Shown here one piece after another: positions 35,593 to 45,499 of a DNA stretch of 64,000 nt (positions are counted from its first letter, which is position 1; each line of letters begins with the position of its first letter). The stretch spans positions 62,001-126,000 of the forward strand of contig JAEUMQ010000020.1 in the NCBI GenBank assembly GCA_016791425.1, given 5' to 3'. Below the pieces are notes generated by a model. The model ran no database searches and was not told where the DNA came from. It was given only the letters and a program-made list of their open reading frames with translations. A program made the position numbers and the translations under genes. This DNA comes from Hyphomonadaceae bacterium. GTDB lineage: Bacteria; Pseudomonadota; Alphaproteobacteria; Caulobacterales; Aquidulcibacteraceae.

Positions 35593-35740
35593 GCGCGTGC
35601 GTCTGCCCGGACTGGCGCCACGAACCCTCCCGCGATCGATCTAGCTGTCGATCTCCATGGTCATCATGCAGCGCCCCCCGCGCCTCGTCAACGCTCACTC
35701 TGTCAAGGATGAATATCTGACGAGTTCCCCGGGCCGCGTG

Positions 35741-36442
35741 CTATTCCCGGGCGCGCCCGTGGAAGCGATAGCCGACGCCCGGCTCGGTGACGCAAAGCGT
35801 TGGCGTCTCCGGATCAGGTTCGATCTTCTGGCGCAGGTGCCGCATATGCACGCGCAGCGCCTGCACGTCTGCGGTCTGATCGTCGGGCCAAGCGGACTGG
35901 AGTAATTGGCGGTGTGTCAGCACCTTGCCCGCGTGCAGAACGAGCTGATGCAGCAGACCGTATTCGCGAGGTGTCAGCTTGGCGTCCTTGCCGTCCACGC
36001 GTACCAGCCTCTTGGCAAGGTCCACCACAAGCCGGCCGTCGTCATAGACCGAGGGGCCGCCTTGCATCTGGACGCGGTGGCGCAGCGCGGCGCGCACGCG
36101 GGCCATGAATTCGGCGACGCCGAACGGCTTGGTCACAAAGTCATCGGCGCCGAGATCGAGCGCCTGGACCTTGCGCGTTTCCTCGTCGAGCGCGGAGAGA
36201 ACAAGGATCGCGGGCCGATTGGCGGCGGCGAGTGGTCGAATGAGGTCGCTGCCGTCGCCGTCCGGAAGTCCCAGGTCGAGGACGACCAAGTCTGGCTTCG
36301 CGCTTGCGCTCAAGGCGCGCGCCTCGGCGACAGTGCCGGCCTCAAACACCTCGAAGTCTTCGGCGACCAGTGTCGAACGAAGAAAGCGACGGATCGCTTT
36401 TTCGTCATCGACGACCAGCGCTGTGAGACGGCTCGGCGGCAT
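35741..36442 (-). CDS. kdpE: KdpE response regulator
   Basis: The 233-residue OmpR-type regulator activates kdp transcription at low potassium or high osmolarity. The receiver domain (about 1-120) has acidic pocket DDEKAIRRFL, phospho-acceptor Asp in LVVLDLGLPDGDG and Lys in TKPFGVAEF. The C-terminal winged helix carries KDAKLTPREYGLLHQLVLHAG and VLTHRQLLQSAWP. It lies 9 bp after kdpD and is the last gene of the cluster. Confidence 0.96.
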   Translation of the reverse strand: MPPSRLTALVVDDEKAIRRFLRSTLVAEDFEVFEAGTVAEARALSASAKPDLVVLDLGLPDGDGSDLIRPLAAANRPAILVLSALDEETRKVQALDLGADDFVTKPFGVAEFMARVRAALRHRVQMQGGPSVYDDGRLVVDLAKRLVRVDGKDAKLTPREYGLLHQLVLHAGKVLTHRQLLQSAWPDDQTADVQALRVHMRHLRQKIEPDPETPTLCVTEPGVGYRFHGRARE

Positions 36443-36451
36443 GCGCCCGAT

Positions 36452-39121
36452 TCATGCCGTCGCGGATTCGGCAAAGGCAAGGGTAAAGACTGCGCCCCCG
36501 CGGCCGCGTTGGTTGTGCGCCTCAATCTTGGCGCCCATGAGCTCGGCAAAGCCTTTGGCGATCGCCAAACCGAGGCCGGTGCCGCTGGCTGGGGTTCGCT
36601 CTCCCCGGAAGAAGCGCTCGAAGATGCGGGTTTCAGCCCCGGCAGGTAGGCCCGGGCCGTTGTCCGTCACCGTGAATTCAATGCCGCCGTCCGCCATGCG
36701 GGCCGCGAGGCGGACCTCCCCACCGTCGGTCTGGCGCGCCCCATGAACGATGGCGTTCTCCACCAGGTTGAACAATGTCTGATGCAGCAGCGTCGCGTCG
36801 GCTTTCAAGAGCGGCAATCCCGGCGATACATCGCCTTCAATCCAGACGCCTTCGGCGAGCGGCTCTGCGCGCTTCAGAACGGCCGCGACCACATCGGCGG
36901 CGTCCAGGGGCTCGACCTTTTGTTTGACGCCGCCGCTCTCCAGTCTCGTCATATCGAGCAGCTTCACGACATAGCGCTGCATGCGCTCCGCCTCCGCTTC
37001 GATGCCTGCGAGCAGCTCCCTCCGCGTTCGTTCGTCGTGCCGGTCGCCATAGGCGCGCAAGCTCGATGCGGCGCCGAGAATGCCGGCGATCGGTGTCTTG
37101 AGGTCATGCGAGAGCGAAGCGAGCATGGTCGCGCGAAGGCGTTCGGCCTCCATTTCGACGCGTCCTTCCTCATAGGCGCGGGCGATGTGGGCGCGTTCCA
37201 AAGCGGTCGCAGCCTGGTCCGCCATGGCGTCCAAGCGTCGGCGCTCCGCAGGCGACAGCGTGCTCTCCCGTGCGATGGCGAGCACGCCCGAAAAGAGCCT
37301 GGTTGTACGCATGGGAACAAAAAGCCAGCGCGCGCCGGGCAGGGTATCGGCGCCGCGCCCGGCCGCTTGTCCCTTTGCAGCGGTCCAACGTGCGGCGGCC
37401 ATGTCGGCCTCCGCGATCGTCACCGCCCCGGGCGCGCAGCCCGCCAGTCGCAGGTCGCTCACGCCTTGCCGGGCGAACACCGCGCATTCGGCGTCGAAAG
37501 CGCGCGCGGTGTACGCCGCCAGGGTTTGTGCGACCTCGTCCTCCGACGCAACGCTGGCCAGCCCTTTGGCGAGCCCGAACAGCTCGCGCGACGTCCGTGC
37601 TTCGGCGCGCGCCGATTGCGTCTGTTCGCGTGCGCGCGATGCCAGGAAGGAAACGAGAATGGCCGCGCCGGAAAAGGCTATGATGGCGAGCACGTTCTCC
37701 GGGTCGGCCACGGTGAACGTGTAGCGCGGCCCGGTATAGAACCAGTTGTAGGCGAGCGCGCAGATAATTCCCGTCAGCAAGCCCGACCACAGGCCGCGCG
37801 CCAGAGCGCTGATCAGCACCGCCGCCAAGAAGACCAGGGTGAGGTTGGAAACCCCGATATACCGATCGAGCGGAAAGGCGGCGCCGACCGCCGCCGCCGT
37901 CAGCGCGACGCTTTCGAGCGCAGAGCGGACGCCGATGGCGGGCTTGGGAACGGGATTCACCAGGCGGCGTTTCTTCGCCCCGTCGCCTTCCTCGGGCACC
38001 ACATAGATGGCGATGGTCTCGGCCTGGTCGATCAGTTCGCGCACGACGGACCCGAACCCCGCCTCGAACAGAAGCGGCCGCTTGGCTTTGCCGACCACGA
38101 TCTGCGTGATGTTCTGTTCGCGCGCGTATTCCAGGATGGTTTCAGCGACGCGGTCGCCGGGAAGCGTCGCTGTATCCGCGCCCAACCGGGTGGCGAGGCG
38201 CAGCGTTTCCGAGATGCGTCCGCGCTCCGCCTCGGAGAGCCGAGAGTAGCGGTCGGTCTGCACATAGACGGCGATCCATTGCGCCTTCGCGCGGTCGGCG
38301 ATCCGCTTGGCGTGGCGGACCACTTCGGCGGCGTCGGGCCGGTCATCCACGCACACAAGGATACGGTCTCCTGCCGCCCACGGCGCGCTTTCGCCTTGCG
38401 CCTGACGAAGGCCGCGCACCTGCTGATCGATGCGGTCGGCCGCGCGCCGCATGGCCAGTTCGCGCAAGGCCGAGAGGTTGCCCGGCGCAAAGTAATGGCG
38501 CATTGCCCGCTGCGCCTGGTCCGGCGCATAGACCTTTCCCTCTTTGAGCCGCTCGATCAGCTCTTCAGGCGTGAGGTCGATCAGTTCGATGTCGTCGGCG
38601 CGCTCGATCAGCGCGTCCGGCACGGTCTCCCGCACGCGCACGCGGGTGATCCGGGCGACGATGTCGTTCAAGCTCTCGAGATGTTGAATATTGAGCGTGG
38701 TCCAGACGTCGATGCCCGCTGCGAGCAACTCCTCGACATCCATCCAGCGCTTGGGGTGGCGAGAACCTTCGACATTCGTGTGTGCGAGCTCATCGACCAG
38801 CGCAATCTGCGGCTTTCGCACGAGCAGGGCGTCGAGGTCCATTTCCTCAAGTTCTTGCCCGCGGTAGCCCAGCTTGTGTTTGGGAATGACTTCGATCCCT
38901 TCGCACAGCGCCAGGGTCTCCTTGCGCCCATGCGTCTCCACGACGCCCGCGACGATATCGACGCCGTCCGCCAGCTTCTTGCGGGCGTCGGAAAGCATCT
39001 CGAAGGTCTTGCCGACGCCTGGCGCGGCGCCCAGGTAGATCTTCAGCTTGCCGTGCGCCTCGGCCTTGGCTTGCGCCAGAAGCGCATCGGGCGACGGCCG
39101 TCTTTCGCCGGGGTCGGTCAT
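36452..39121 (-). CDS. kdpD: KdpD sensor histidine kinase
   Basis: The 889-residue membrane kinase controls KdpE. The order of domains is: N-terminal KdpD domain with Walker-A-like GAAPGVGKTFEML (about 32-44) and VDELAHTNVEGSRHPKRW; a universal-stress-protein-like domain (about 245-370, ILVCVDDRPDAAEVV); four membrane helices (about 400-500); a GAF-like region; HisKA with phospho-acceptor in SLSHDLKTPIAG; and HATPase with NLVENAIVHGA, DNGPGLP and GTGLGLAIAKG. The length is normal. The ATG overlaps the kdpC stop (ATGA). Confidence 0.96.
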   Translation of the reverse strand: MTDPGERRPSPDALLAQAKAEAHGKLKIYLGAAPGVGKTFEMLSDARKKLADGVDIVAGVVETHGRKETLALCEGIEVIPKHKLGYRGQELEEMDLDALLVRKPQIALVDELAHTNVEGSRHPKRWMDVEELLAAGIDVWTTLNIQHLESLNDIVARITRVRVRETVPDALIERADDIELIDLTPEELIERLKEGKVYAPDQAQRAMRHYFAPGNLSALRELAMRRAADRIDQQVRGLRQAQGESAPWAAGDRILVCVDDRPDAAEVVRHAKRIADRAKAQWIAVYVQTDRYSRLSEAERGRISETLRLATRLGADTATLPGDRVAETILEYAREQNITQIVVGKAKRPLLFEAGFGSVVRELIDQAETIAIYVVPEEGDGAKKRRLVNPVPKPAIGVRSALESVALTAAAVGAAFPLDRYIGVSNLTLVFLAAVLISALARGLWSGLLTGIICALAYNWFYTGPRYTFTVADPENVLAIIAFSGAAILVSFLASRAREQTQSARAEARTSRELFGLAKGLASVASEDEVAQTLAAYTARAFDAECAVFARQGVSDLRLAGCAPGAVTIAEADMAAARWTAAKGQAAGRGADTLPGARWLFVPMRTTRLFSGVLAIARESTLSPAERRRLDAMADQAATALERAHIARAYEEGRVEMEAERLRATMLASLSHDLKTPIAGILGAASSLRAYGDRHDERTRRELLAGIEAEAERMQRYVVKLLDMTRLESGGVKQKVEPLDAADVVAAVLKRAEPLAEGVWIEGDVSPGLPLLKADATLLHQTLFNLVENAIVHGARQTDGGEVRLAARMADGGIEFTVTDNGPGLPAGAETRIFERFFRGERTPASGTGLGLAIAKGFAELMGAKIEAHNQRGRGGAVFTLAFAESATA

Positions 39122-39693
39122 GAGGCGCCTTCGTGAGCCGGCAGCTCGTCGAGCGCTAGATTGAGCTCAAGCACGTTCACGCGCGCCTCGCCTAATATGC
39201 CGGCGATGGGCAATTCGGTGTGCGCCTCGATGAGGCGGCGCACTGCTTCAATCGGGACGCGTCTGGCGCCCGCAACGCGCTGCGCCTGAAACCGCGCGGC
39301 GGCGGGTGAGATATGGGGATCCAGTCCGGAGCCGGATGTCGTCAGCAGGTCCACCGGAATGTCCTTCGCCGCGACGCCGTAGCGCGCCGCTTCCGCCCGA
39401 ACGCGGTCAGCCAGGACGTGCGAGGTCGGGCCGAGGTTCGATCCGCCCGACGCGCGCGCATCGTAGCCGCCGCCGGCGGCTGATGGGCGCCCCCAGAAAT
39501 AATCATCGCGCGTGAAGCTCTGGCCGATCAGAGCCGAGCCGACGACGCGCCCATCGCGAACGATCGGGGAGCCATCGGCGGCGTGCTGGAAGAGCGCCTG
39601 CCCGATTGCCGTCAGGGCCAGCGGATAGACGATGCCGGTAAGGAGCGTGAACAGCGCGAAGAGGACAAGCGCGGGCCGAAGAGTGCGTGTCAT
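39118..39693 (-). CDS. kdpC: KdpC, potassium-transporting ATPase subunit C
   Basis: The 191-residue subunit has one N-terminal membrane helix (LVLFALFTLLTGIVYPLALTA) and a periplasmic domain with GSALIGQSF, FWGRPSAA, GSNLGP and DLLTTSGSGLDPHISP. It stabilises the KdpFABC complex. It is 9 bp downstream of kdpB and overlaps kdpD. Confidence 0.96.
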   Translation of the reverse strand: MTRTLRPALVLFALFTLLTGIVYPLALTAIGQALFQHAADGSPIVRDGRVVGSALIGQSFTRDDYFWGRPSAAGGGYDARASGGSNLGPTSHVLADRVRAEAARYGVAAKDIPVDLLTTSGSGLDPHISPAAARFQAQRVAGARRVPIEAVRRLIEAHTELPIAGILGEARVNVLELNLALDELPAHEGAS

Positions 39694-39702
39694 TGAGAGG
39701 CC

Positions 39703-41751
39703 TCAGGCGAGGTGGAGTGCAGAGACGATGACGTCGATCGCCTTGATGCCCAGGAAGGGCGCAATAAGGCCGCCAAGTCCGTAGATGGACAGGTTTCGGG
39801 CGAGCAGCTGGCCTGCGGGCGCTGCGCGCCAGGCGACGCCCTTCAACGCCAGCGGTATCAGCAGCGGGATGATGATCGCATTGAAGATGATTGCCGAAAG
39901 GATGGCGCTTTGCGGGCTGGAAAGGCCCATGATGTTGAGCAATCCCAAGCCCGGATAGAGCACCGCAAACATGGCCGGTATGATGGCGAAATACTTTGCG
40001 ACGTCGTTGGCGATGGAAAAGGTGGTCAGTGAGCCGCGCGTCATCAGCAACTGCTTGCCGATGGATACGATTTCGATGAGCTTCGTTGGATCGCTGTCCA
40101 GATCGACCATGTTGCCGGCCTCGCGCGCGGCGGGCGTGCCGGTCTGCATGGCGACGCCCACATCGGCCTGAGCCAGGGCCGGCGCATCATTCGTCCCGTC
40201 GCCGCACATGGCGACGAGCTTGCCTTCGGCCTGCTCCTTGCGGATGAGCGCGAGCTTGTCCTCAGGCTTGGCTTCGGAGAGGAAGTCATCGACGCCCGCT
40301 TCAGCGGCGATGGCGGCGGCGGTGAGGGCGTTGTCGCCGGTGATCATCACGGTGCGGATCCCCATCCGCCGCAGCTCCGCGAAGCGCTCCTTGACGCCGC
40401 CCTTCACCACGTCCTTCAGATGCACGATGCCAAGCACTTGCCCGTTGCGGGCGACGGCGAGCGGCGTGCCGCCCTCGCGGGCGATCGCCTCGGCGGCGCG
40501 GCGCACGTCAGCAGGCGCATGCGATGCGCCATTCTGCACCGACGCGAACTGCAGGATAGACTCAACGGCGCCCTTGCGAATTCGAGTGCCGTCGATATCG
40601 ACGCCGCTCATGCGGGTCTGGGCTGTGAAGGGAACGAACTTGGCATGTGTCGGCGCCATTTCCCGTCCGCGCATGTCGAACCGGTCCTTGGCCAGGATGA
40701 CGATGGAGCGCCCTTCCGGCGTTTCGTCCGACAGTGACGCGAGTTGCGCGGCGTCTGCAAGCTCCCGCTCGCTGACGCCGGGCCCTGGAATGAACGCAAC
40801 GGCCTGGCGGTCGCCGAGAGTGATCGTGCCGGTCTTGTCGAGCAGCAAGACATCGACGTCGCCGGCGGCCTCCACCGCGCGCCCGGACGTGGCAAGCACG
40901 TTGAACCGCACCAGCCGGTCCATGCCGGCGATGCCGATGGCCGACAGGAGCCCGCCGATGGTGGTGGGAATAAGCGCGATGAAGAGCGCGGCCAGCGCGA
41001 TCACGCTGACGTGTCCTTGGGCGTAGGATGCGAAGGCGGGAACCGTGACGACGGCCAGAACGAAGATCAGCGAGAGACCGGCCAGAAGCACCGAGAGCGC
41101 AATCTCGTTCGGCGTCTTCTTGCGGGCCGCCCCTTCCACCAGTGCGATCATCCGGTCGAGGAAAGTCGAGCCCTGCGCCGCCGTCACCCGCACGACGATG
41201 CGGTCGGAAAGCACGCGCGTGCCCGCCGTGACCGCGGATCGATCGCCGCCCGCTTCGCGGATCACCGGCGCGCTTTCCCCGGTGATGGCGCTTTCGTCGA
41301 CTGTGGCGACGCCCTCGACCACTTCACCGTCGGCCGGGATGAGCTCGCCCGCGACCACCTCCACGACGTCGTCGATCTTGAGGTCGCTCGCGGCCGTCGG
41401 CGGTTGCGGCGCGCCGCCGACGAGACGCCGCGCCATCAATTCGGAACGCGCGCGGCGGAGACTCGCCGCCTGCGCCTTCCCGCGCCCTTCCGCGACCGCT
41501 TCGGCGAAGGCCGCGAACCAGACGGTCAGCCAGAGCCACAGCGCGATTTGCCCGCCGAACGCGGTCTCCGCGCCACGCGCGAAGAGGTCGCGCACGAAGA
41601 GCGTCGTGACATAGATCGCGACCATCTCCGTCGCGAACATCACCGGGTTGCGCCACATGTGCAGCGGGCTGAGCTTGCCGAACGCATCAAGCGCTGCGGA
41701 CCGAAGGATGGCGCCGTCGAACAGCGACGCGGGCTTGGCCTTATCAGACAT
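39703..41751 (-). CDS. kdpB: KdpB, P-type ATPase catalytic subunit
   Basis: The 682-residue P-type ATPase energises KdpA. It contains the phosphorylation loop [11 protein letters not shown], dephosphorylation motif ITGESAPV, hinge [16 protein letters not shown], and Kdp-specific ends such as [17 protein letters not shown]. The regulatory serine region is [18 protein letters not shown]. The length is standard. It follows kdpA by 9 bp. Confidence 0.97.
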   Translation of the reverse strand: MSDKAKPASLFDGAILRSAALDAFGKLSPLHMWRNPVMFATEMVAIYVTTLFVRDLFARGAETAFGGQIALWLWLTVWFAAFAEAVAEGRGKAQAASLRRARSELMARRLVGGAPQPPTAASDLKIDDVVEVVAGELIPADGEVVEGVATVDESAITGESAPVIREAGGDRSAVTAGTRVLSDRIVVRVTAAQGSTFLDRMIALVEGAARKKTPNEIALSVLLAGLSLIFVLAVVTVPAFASYAQGHVSVIALAALFIALIPTTIGGLLSAIGIAGMDRLVRFNVLATSGRAVEAAGDVDVLLLDKTGTITLGDRQAVAFIPGPGVSERELADAAQLASLSDETPEGRSIVILAKDRFDMRGREMAPTHAKFVPFTAQTRMSGVDIDGTRIRKGAVESILQFASVQNGASHAPADVRRAAEAIAREGGTPLAVARNGQVLGIVHLKDVVKGGVKERFAELRRMGIRTVMITGDNALTAAAIAAEAGVDDFLSEAKPEDKLALIRKEQAEGKLVAMCGDGTNDAPALAQADVGVAMQTGTPAAREAGNMVDLDSDPTKLIEIVSIGKQLLMTRGSLTTFSIANDVAKYFAIIPAMFAVLYPGLGLLNIMGLSSPQSAILSAIIFNAIIIPLLIPLALKGVAWRAAPAGQLLARNLSIYGLGGLIAPFLGIKAIDVIVSALHLA

Positions 41752-41760
41752 CGGGATCCC

Positions 41761-43461
41761 TCAGAACAGCCGGTCGGCGGTGGCTTCGGCCAGCGGCCCG
41801 AGCGCGAGCGCCGGGAAGAAGGTCAGCGCACCGACGATGACGATGATGAAGGCAAGCAGGCCGATGAAGAGTGGTCCGGTCGTCGGGAACGCGCCTGCGC
41901 TGGCCGGCGCGACGGGCTTGGCCGCGAGGTTGCCGGCGATGGCGAGGGCCGGAACGATCACGAGGAAGCGCCCGATCAGCATCGCCGCCGCCTGGGCGTA
42001 GGTGTAGAACGTGTTCGTCGCCGTGAGCCCGCCAAACGCCGAGCCGTTATTGCCGGCGGCGGAAGCGAACGCATACGCCATCTCGGTGAAGCCGTGGGGC
42101 CCCGCATCCTGGACGCCGGCGCGCCCCCATTCCGTGCTTGCCGCGAGCGCCGTGCCGATCAGGATCGCCAGCGGCGATGCGAGAATGGCAAGCATGGCGA
42201 GCTTCACGTCGCGCGCTTCGATCTTCTTGCCGAGATAGGCTGGCGTGCGTCCGACCATGAGGCCCGCGACGAAGATCGTCAGGATGGCGAAGACGAGGAT
42301 GCCGTAGAACCCTGCGCCCACCCCGCCGACGATCACCTCCCCCGCCAGGATGTTCGTCAACGGGACCATGCCGCCCAGCGCCGAGAAGCTGTCATGCATG
42401 GCGTTCACTGCGCCGCACGACGCAGCGGTGGTGATTGCCGCGAAGAGGGCGGACGCCGCGGCGCCGAAGCGCGTCTCCTTGCCTTCCATGTTGGGAGCCG
42501 ACGGCTCCACGCCCGCCGCGATCAGCGCCGGCGACGCCTGCGCCTCGGCCCAATAGGCGACGCTCGTTCCGATCAGAAAGAGCGCGCCCATCGCGGCGAG
42601 CAGCGCCCAGCCTTGCCGCTCGTCGCCGACCATGCGGCCGAACGTGATTGTGAGGCCGGCGCCGATCGCGAAGATCGACAGCATCTGGATAAGATTGACG
42701 ATTGGCCCCGTGTTCTCGAATGGGTGCGCGGCGTTCGCATTGAAGAAGCCGCCGCCATTGGTGCCCAGCATTTTTATGGCGATCTGGCTCGCGACCGGGC
42801 CGACGGCGATGTCTTGGCTGGCGCCTTCGAGCGTGGTCGCCGGCAGCGCCCCCGCCAGCGTCTGCGGCATTCCGAGCGCGATGAAGATCAGCGCGAGAAG
42901 GATCGAGATTGGCAGCAGCACGTAAATCGTCGCGCGGGTCATATCGACCCAGAAATTGCCGATGGTGCTTGCGCCTCTGCGCGCAAATCCACGCGCAAAC
43001 GCGATCGCAACCGCGATCCCCACGGCGGCGGATAGGAAGTTCTGCACGGTCAAGCCCGCCATCTGCGTGAGATGGCTCATCGTGCTTTCGCCGGCATATG
43101 CCTGCCAGTTGGTGTTCGTCACAAAGCTGACGGCCGTGTTCATGGCGATGTTGGGCGCGACCCCGGCGAAGGCTTGGGGGTTGAGCGGCAGCGCGCCTTG
43201 AACACGCAGCAGCCCATAGAGCGCGAGCGTGCAAACGAGGCTGAAGGCCAGGATGGCGAGCGCGTACTCCTTCCAATCCTGTTCGGCATCCGCCTTGACG
43301 CCCGCCAGACGATAGAAGCTGTCCTCGACCGGCGCGAGAACCGCGGACAAGAGCGTGCGCCGGGCGGCGAACACCGCCTCGAGATAAAGCCCCAGCGGGC
43401 GTGCAATCGCCGCGACCAGGGCGATGAACACGAGAATGAGGATCCATCCATCCAGGGTCAT
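41761..43461 (-). CDS. kdpA: KdpA, potassium-translocating subunit
   Basis: The 566-residue K+ channel-like subunit has four repeated pore regions. Selectivity-filter-like segments include [44 protein letters not shown] and [14 protein letters not shown] 43461 is preferred because it begins the protein at the first helix and has a GAG-rich site upstream; an in-frame GTG at 43470 is possible. It lies 12 bp after kdpF. Confidence 0.96.
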   Translation of the reverse strand: MTLDGWILILVFIALVAAIARPLGLYLEAVFAARRTLLSAVLAPVEDSFYRLAGVKADAEQDWKEYALAILAFSLVCTLALYGLLRVQGALPLNPQAFAGVAPNIAMNTAVSFVTNTNWQAYAGESTMSHLTQMAGLTVQNFLSAAVGIAVAIAFARGFARRGASTIGNFWVDMTRATIYVLLPISILLALIFIALGMPQTLAGALPATTLEGASQDIAVGPVASQIAIKMLGTNGGGFFNANAAHPFENTGPIVNLIQMLSIFAIGAGLTITFGRMVGDERQGWALLAAMGALFLIGTSVAYWAEAQASPALIAAGVEPSAPNMEGKETRFGAAASALFAAITTAASCGAVNAMHDSFSALGGMVPLTNILAGEVIVGGVGAGFYGILVFAILTIFVAGLMVGRTPAYLGKKIEARDVKLAMLAILASPLAILIGTALAASTEWGRAGVQDAGPHGFTEMAYAFASAAGNNGSAFGGLTATNTFYTYAQAAAMLIGRFLVIVPALAIAGNLAAKPVAPASAGAFPTTGPLFIGLLAFIIVIVGALTFFPALALGPLAEATADRLF

Positions 43462-43473
43462 GACGCTCACTCT

Positions 43474-43563
43474 TCAGAAGCGCTCGGGGCGCACAAGCGC
43501 GGCCAGAAAGAGGATGAGCAGAGCGGCGCCCAGCGCTCCCCCGAGGATGAGATCGAGGCTCAT
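43474..43563 (-). CDS. kdpF: KdpF, 29-residue complex-stabilising peptide
   Basis: ATG at 43563 opens a 29-codon frame, MSLDLILGGALGAALLILF followed by a short tail ending RPERF. It is a single hydrophobic helix with the usual KdpF ending L-RPE-F, directly ahead of kdpA. It is the normal size and position for KdpF, a lipid-like stabiliser of KdpABC. Confidence 0.88.
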   Translation of the reverse strand: MSLDLILGGALGAALLILFLAALVRPERF

Positions 43564-43564
43564 C

Positions 43565-43648
43565 TCAAAGCTTCCGCACGCCGGCGAACGCGGCGTACAA
43601 AACCGCAAAGCCGAGGCAGATGAATCCGATTGCGAACACGTCCTGCAT
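43565..43648 (-). CDS. 27-residue membrane peptide upstream of kdpF
   Basis: ATG at 43648 (alternative ATG 43654, with GGAG just upstream) opens MQDVFAIGFICLGFAVLYAA plus a short Arg/Lys tail ending GVRKL. One base separates its stop from the kdpF ATG (TGAGATG). A short single-helix protein at this place is common in proteobacterial kdp operons and is usually unannotated. It may be a further small subunit. The function is unknown. Confidence 0.5.
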   Translation of the reverse strand: MQDVFAIGFICLGFAVLYAAFAGVRKL

Positions 43649-43654
43649 ACGCAT

Positions 43655-44001
43655 TGTCTCCGTCAGCGCATGAGGATGGCCGGCGTCGCATGAAGGGTCG
43701 AGGCGGGCGGAAGGCTCGGCGCATTAAGGACGCATGAAGATTGGCGCCGACGCACCTCCCGAAACTGTCGCGGTTGCGATCCCTACGCGATCGCGGTGTG
43801 GACGCCGCCGATCGCCTCGATCGAGCTTCCGGTCGCGGCCGCGGCGTTCTGCGCGAAATTCGCCCGCGTGCGCTCTTTTCGCCAGGGATCCGATCGGCGC
43901 GGATGCCAATGGCCCTCGTCGGCGTGCGGCGGCAGCATTGCATTCGGCGCCCTTTTGGCCGAATGGGTCCGCCTCAAATCGGCTGACCAAGGGAACTCAT
44001 C
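43655..44001. other. kdp leader and decayed DNA before thiolase
   Basis: This 347-base gap must hold the kdp promoter (leftward) and the thiolase promoter (rightward). Apart from the MFS-like remnant at 43778-43870, no gene or clear operator was seen. Confidence 0.45.
43778..43870 (+). pseudogene. MFS transporter gene remnant
   Basis: In one frame this reads PYAIAVWTPPIASIE and, about 12 residues on, AKFARVRSF. The MFS protein at 26075-27400 has YAIAVWTPPTVSIV and, near its C-terminus, AKFAGARSF. By eye, the DNA over the first block (about 43784-43827 versus 27068-27111) agrees at most positions. The intervening ~70 residues are missing, so this looks like an internally deleted relic of a paralogous carrier gene. 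Confidence 0.5.
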
Positions 44002-45198
44002 ATGCGCAGAGCCGCAATCGTCTGTCCGCTGCGCACGCCGGTCGGCAAGTTCATGGGCGCGCTGTCGTCCATGCCCGCCGGCGAGCTCGCTGCGGTCGTC
44101 TTGCGCGCGCTTGTGGAGCGATCCGGCATCGATGCCGAGCGCATCGACGACGTGGTCTTCGCCCAGGGCTATGCGAACGGCGAGGCGCCGTGCGTGGCGC
44201 GTTGGGCCGCGCTCGCCGCCGATCTTCCTGTCTCAGTGCCCGGTTTTCAGCTTGATCGGCGCTGCGGCAGCGGCCTGCAGGCCGTCATCGACGCGGCCAT
44301 GATGGTCCAGACCGGCGCGGCCGACATCGTCATCGCCGGCGGCGTCGAAAGCATGAGCAACGTGGAATATTATTCCACAGATCTGCGCAAAGGGGCCCGG
44401 TCCGGCGAATCCACGATGCACGATCGCCTGACGCGCGGCCGTGTGATGTCGCAGCCGATCAAGCGCTTCGGGATCATCAGCGGCATGATCGAAACCGCCG
44501 AGAACCTGGCCAAGGACTACGCCATCACGCGCGAGCAGTCCGACGCCTACGCCGTCATGAGCCACCAGCGCGCCGCCGCCGCCTGGGCCGCCGACAAGTT
44601 CGCCGACGAGCTCGCGCCCGTGCCGGTCCCCCAGCGCCGCGGCCCCCCCGAGATCTTCGCCAAGGACGAAGGCTTCCGCCCGGACGCCTCCATGGAGACG
44701 CTGGGCGCCCTCAAGCCGATCGAGAAGGATGGCGTGGTCACCGCCGGCAACGCCAGCCAGCAGAACGACGCTGCTTCAGCCTGCCTTGTCGTCGCGGAGG
44801 ACAAGCTCCGCGAGCTGAAGCTTGAGCCGATGGCCTGGTTCCATGCCTGGGCCGCCGCCGGATGCGATCCCTCGCGCATGGGCATCGGCCCGGTCCCGGC
44901 CGTGTCGCGTCTCTTCGCGCGCACGGGGCTGGGCTGGCGGGACATCGACTTGGTGGAGCTCAACGAGGCGTTCGCGCCCCAGGTGCTGGCGGTGCTCAAG
45001 GGTTGGGGCTGGGACGACCGTGACAAACTGAACGTCAACGGCTCGGGCATCTCGCTTGGGCATCCCATCGGCGCCACCGGCGGACGCATCCTCGCCAATC
45101 TCGTGCGCGAACTGCATCGGCGCGACGGGCGCTTCGGCCTCGAAACAATGTGCATCGGCGGCGGGCAGGGGCTCGCCGCGATTTTCGAGCGGGCCTGA
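44002..45198 (+). CDS. acetyl-CoA acetyltransferase (thiolase)
   Basis: The 398-residue thiolase performs thiolytic cleavage or condensation of acyl-CoAs. Active-site Cys is in LDRRCGSGLQAV (about residue 90). The other catalytic groups are in NVNGSGISLGHPIGATGGR (His about 352) and MCIGGGQGLAAIFE (Cys about 382). GMIETAENLAKDYAITREQSD is the family dimer/loop signature. It stands alone, with a degraded MFS fragment upstream. It may serve the acyl-CoA pathways to its left. Confidence 0.94.
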   Translation: MRRAAIVCPLRTPVGKFMGALSSMPAGELAAVVLRALVERSGIDAERIDDVVFAQGYANGEAPCVARWAALAADLPVSVPGFQLDRRCGSGLQAVIDAAMMVQTGAADIVIAGGVESMSNVEYYSTDLRKGARSGESTMHDRLTRGRVMSQPIKRFGIISGMIETAENLAKDYAITREQSDAYAVMSHQRAAAAWAADKFADELAPVPVPQRRGPPEIFAKDEGFRPDASMETLGALKPIEKDGVVTAGNASQQNDAASACLVVAEDKLRELKLEPMAWFHAWAAAGCDPSRMGIGPVPAVSRLFARTGLGWRDIDLVELNEAFAPQVLAVLKGWGWDDRDKLNVNGSGISLGHPIGATGGRILANLVRELHRRDGRFGLETMCIGGGQGLAAIFERA

Positions 45199-45433
45199 AG
45201 TCCGCGCCGCGCGATGGGGTTTCCGGTCTCGATCACGACGATCGTGTTGCGGGATCCGCGCGGTCTCGTTACTCCGAAATCCGCCGATTGGCGCTCCCAT
45301 GCGGCGTTCGCGCTTGAGGATCCAGGACCGACTTCGTGCTATATTCCGCGCTCGGCGCATGCGCGCGGGTCCCGATGATCGCGCCGGAGGAGGCGCGGCA
45401 GGTCGTCGATGTGCGCGTCGCCGGGTTCGTGAA

Positions 45434-45452
45434 GGGCGAACATCGTTCGCCC
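45434..45452. terminator. perfect hairpin near dusA-like fragment
   Basis: GGGCGAAC, loop ATC, GTTCGCCC forms a perfect 8-bp GC-rich stem with a 3-base loop, without a T-tract. It lies 48 bp upstream of the dusA-like fragment. It could be a terminator for the preceding unit, a recombination-related repeat or a small mobile remnant. Confidence 0.4.
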
Positions 45453-45499
45453 GAATGCCCGTGCGGATGGCGCTCAATTAGATAGGCGCAGACAATACG

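Noticed and set aside
35727-35758. CCCGGG arms after kdpE as a terminator
   Set aside because: Only 6-bp self-complementary arms with no T-run, overlapping the end of kdpE. Common by chance in this GC content.
36743-39136. 797-codon plus-strand open frame
   Set aside because: Antisense to kdpD, whose domains are unmistakable.
40744-43035. 763-codon plus-strand open frame
   Set aside because: Antisense to kdpB and kdpA. Composition is that of a mirrored coding strand.
45370-45483. Possible small gene starting MIAPEEARQVVDV before the dusA fragment
   Set aside because: 36 codons, no ribosome-binding site and no family. It contains the perfect hairpin, so it is more likely non-coding.
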